From Haliotis asinina (taxonomy: Eukaryota; Mollusca; Gastropoda; Lepetellida; Haliotidae): DNA of 64,000 bases. The position numbers were made by a program, and so were the translations under genes. Location of the stretch: contig NC_090295.1 of NCBI RefSeq assembly GCF_037392515.1, positions 13,783,001-13,847,000 on the forward strand. The letters run 5' to 3'. Below, piece after piece: positions 63,781 to 64,000 of the stretch. The notes under the pieces are model-generated. The model ran no database searches and had not been told where the DNA came from. It saw only the letters and a program-made list of their open reading frames with translations. How positions within the stretch are numbered: the stretch's first letter is position 1; every line of letters begins with the position of its first letter.

Positions 63781-64000
63781 CAGCAACGTTTTTAGCACTT
63801 TATTTTGGAAACGGATTTTTTGACCAAATGCCTTGACTTTACGTTTTAATGACCATCCTATTTATATCATCACTTAAACTGACAAATGAGGGTCCCCTGC
63901 CATTTCCTCCTACGGCCTTTACCTACTTTGTGGTATAATATCACTATCCACAAGTGTTTTGGTGTTCGCTATGAGTGACAGGAATATATGGCATTGTAGA
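63781..64000 (+). repeat. Spacer after unit 197, cut by the window end
   Basis: First 220 bp of a normal spacer. Its end reads gcattgtaga, like type Q spacers. The array therefore runs on past the window. Confidence 0.9.

Larger units (their letters stand above)
1..64000 (+). repeat. Tandem array of a 325-bp unit carrying tRNA-Arg(UCU)
   Basis: The same ~325-bp unit repeats head to tail from first to last base, giving 197 tRNA genes (first at 7-79, last at 63708-63780). All lie on the + strand, with no inversion, insertion or other sequence between units. Most units are 325 bp. Units of 326 bp come mainly from an extra T in the ggcctttta run of the spacer in the first 8 kb, and 324-bp units from loss of one base. 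Copies differ by scattered substitutions shared between units at regular spacing, the mark of block duplication and gene conversion. Neither array end is in the window, so true copy number is higher. The tRNA is the only recognisable gene. Confidence 0.98.
54608..64000 (+). repeat. Right-hand mixed block (units 169-197)
   Basis: Marker units recur in similar but not identical order: ggatacgg units at 54608, 57208, 59483 and 61433; caggaac units at 55258, 57858, 58508, 60133, 61758 and 62083; A38G tRNAs at 55583, 56883 and 60458. Units 169-174 resemble units 184-189, fifteen units apart. Confidence 0.7.

Noticed and set aside
1-64000. CRISPR array
   Set aside because: Repeat and spacer are both conserved from unit to unit, and the repeated part is a tRNA. 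There are no unique spacers and no cas genes.
1-64000. SINE family derived from tRNA
   Set aside because: Units are strictly head to tail, without poly-A tails, target-site duplications or dispersed copies, and the tRNA part folds as an intact gene.
1-64000. Entamoeba-type tRNA array
   Set aside because: Those units have short tandem repeats between tRNA genes and a strongly AT-rich setting. The 252-bp spacer here has no short tandem repeat. Not excluded outright, but unsupported.
1-64000. Bacterial or organellar tRNA cluster
   Set aside because: No encoded CCA, no mixture of isoacceptors, no rRNA or protein genes, and each gene is followed by Pol III style T-runs.

Overview
The window is one uninterrupted tandem array of a tRNA gene. 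I count 197 head-to-tail units, all on the + strand, with a period of about 325 bp (mostly 325, some 326 or 324). Each unit holds a 73-nt tRNA-Arg gene with anticodon UCU (reads AGA) followed by a 252-bp spacer. The window opens 6 bp before the first tRNA and closes inside the spacer after the last, so both ends of the array lie outside. No protein gene, rRNA, mobile element or other tRNA species is visible.

The genes look eukaryotic. They have Pol III A- and B-box sequences, no encoded CCA, and three T-runs (T5, T4, T6) within 41 bp of the tRNA 3' end. They lack an intron. I cannot name the organism; an animal is a plausible guess, but nothing here decides it.

By manual reading 88 copies match the 73-nt consensus exactly and 109 differ. 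I number tRNA positions 1-73 along the consensus: acceptor 1-7, D-stem 10-13/22-25, D-loop 14-21, anticodon stem 27-31/39-43, loop 32-38 with anticodon 34-36, variable loop 44-48 (AGGCC), T-stem 49-53/61-65, T-loop 54-60, acceptor 66-72, discriminator G73. Linear 17-18 equal canonical G18-G19 and linear 19 equals canonical A20.

Each tRNA entry ends with a four-letter code for the spacer that follows it. Letter 1: C = tgtgttttaatg (a few tgcg), Y = tacgttttaatg, S = tgtgtttcaatg, A = tgtgcttcaatg, L = tgtgttttattg. Letter 2: I = tatatc, M = tttatgtc, G = ttgatgtc. Letter 3: T = ctgacactg, K = cttaaactg or close, Q = cttcaactg. Letter 4: E = gaggg, D = gatgg, V = gtggg. These codes and the tRNA variants reveal nested higher-order repeats.

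Layout. 1-8,140 (units 1-25): C-type spacers, extra T in many spacers, many tRNA variants, and a duplicated seven-unit block. 8,141-14,640 (units 26-45): a five-unit repeat with damaged D-stems and anticodon stems. 14,641-20,493 (units 46-63): seven- and eight-unit repeats marked by a 74-nt tRNA. 20,494-37,393 (units 64-115): the most uniform tRNAs, with ten- to twelve-unit repeats. 37,394-54,607 (units 116-168): a clear ten-unit repeat, PQRSTUVWXY, with internal duplications. 54,608-64,000 (units 169-197): shuffled subfamilies with mostly consensus tRNAs.

The genes do not form a pathway: this is one gene multiplied. Most consensus copies look transcribable, but the tRNA body is not clearly more conserved than its spacer, so the block may also behave as a tRNA-bearing satellite.
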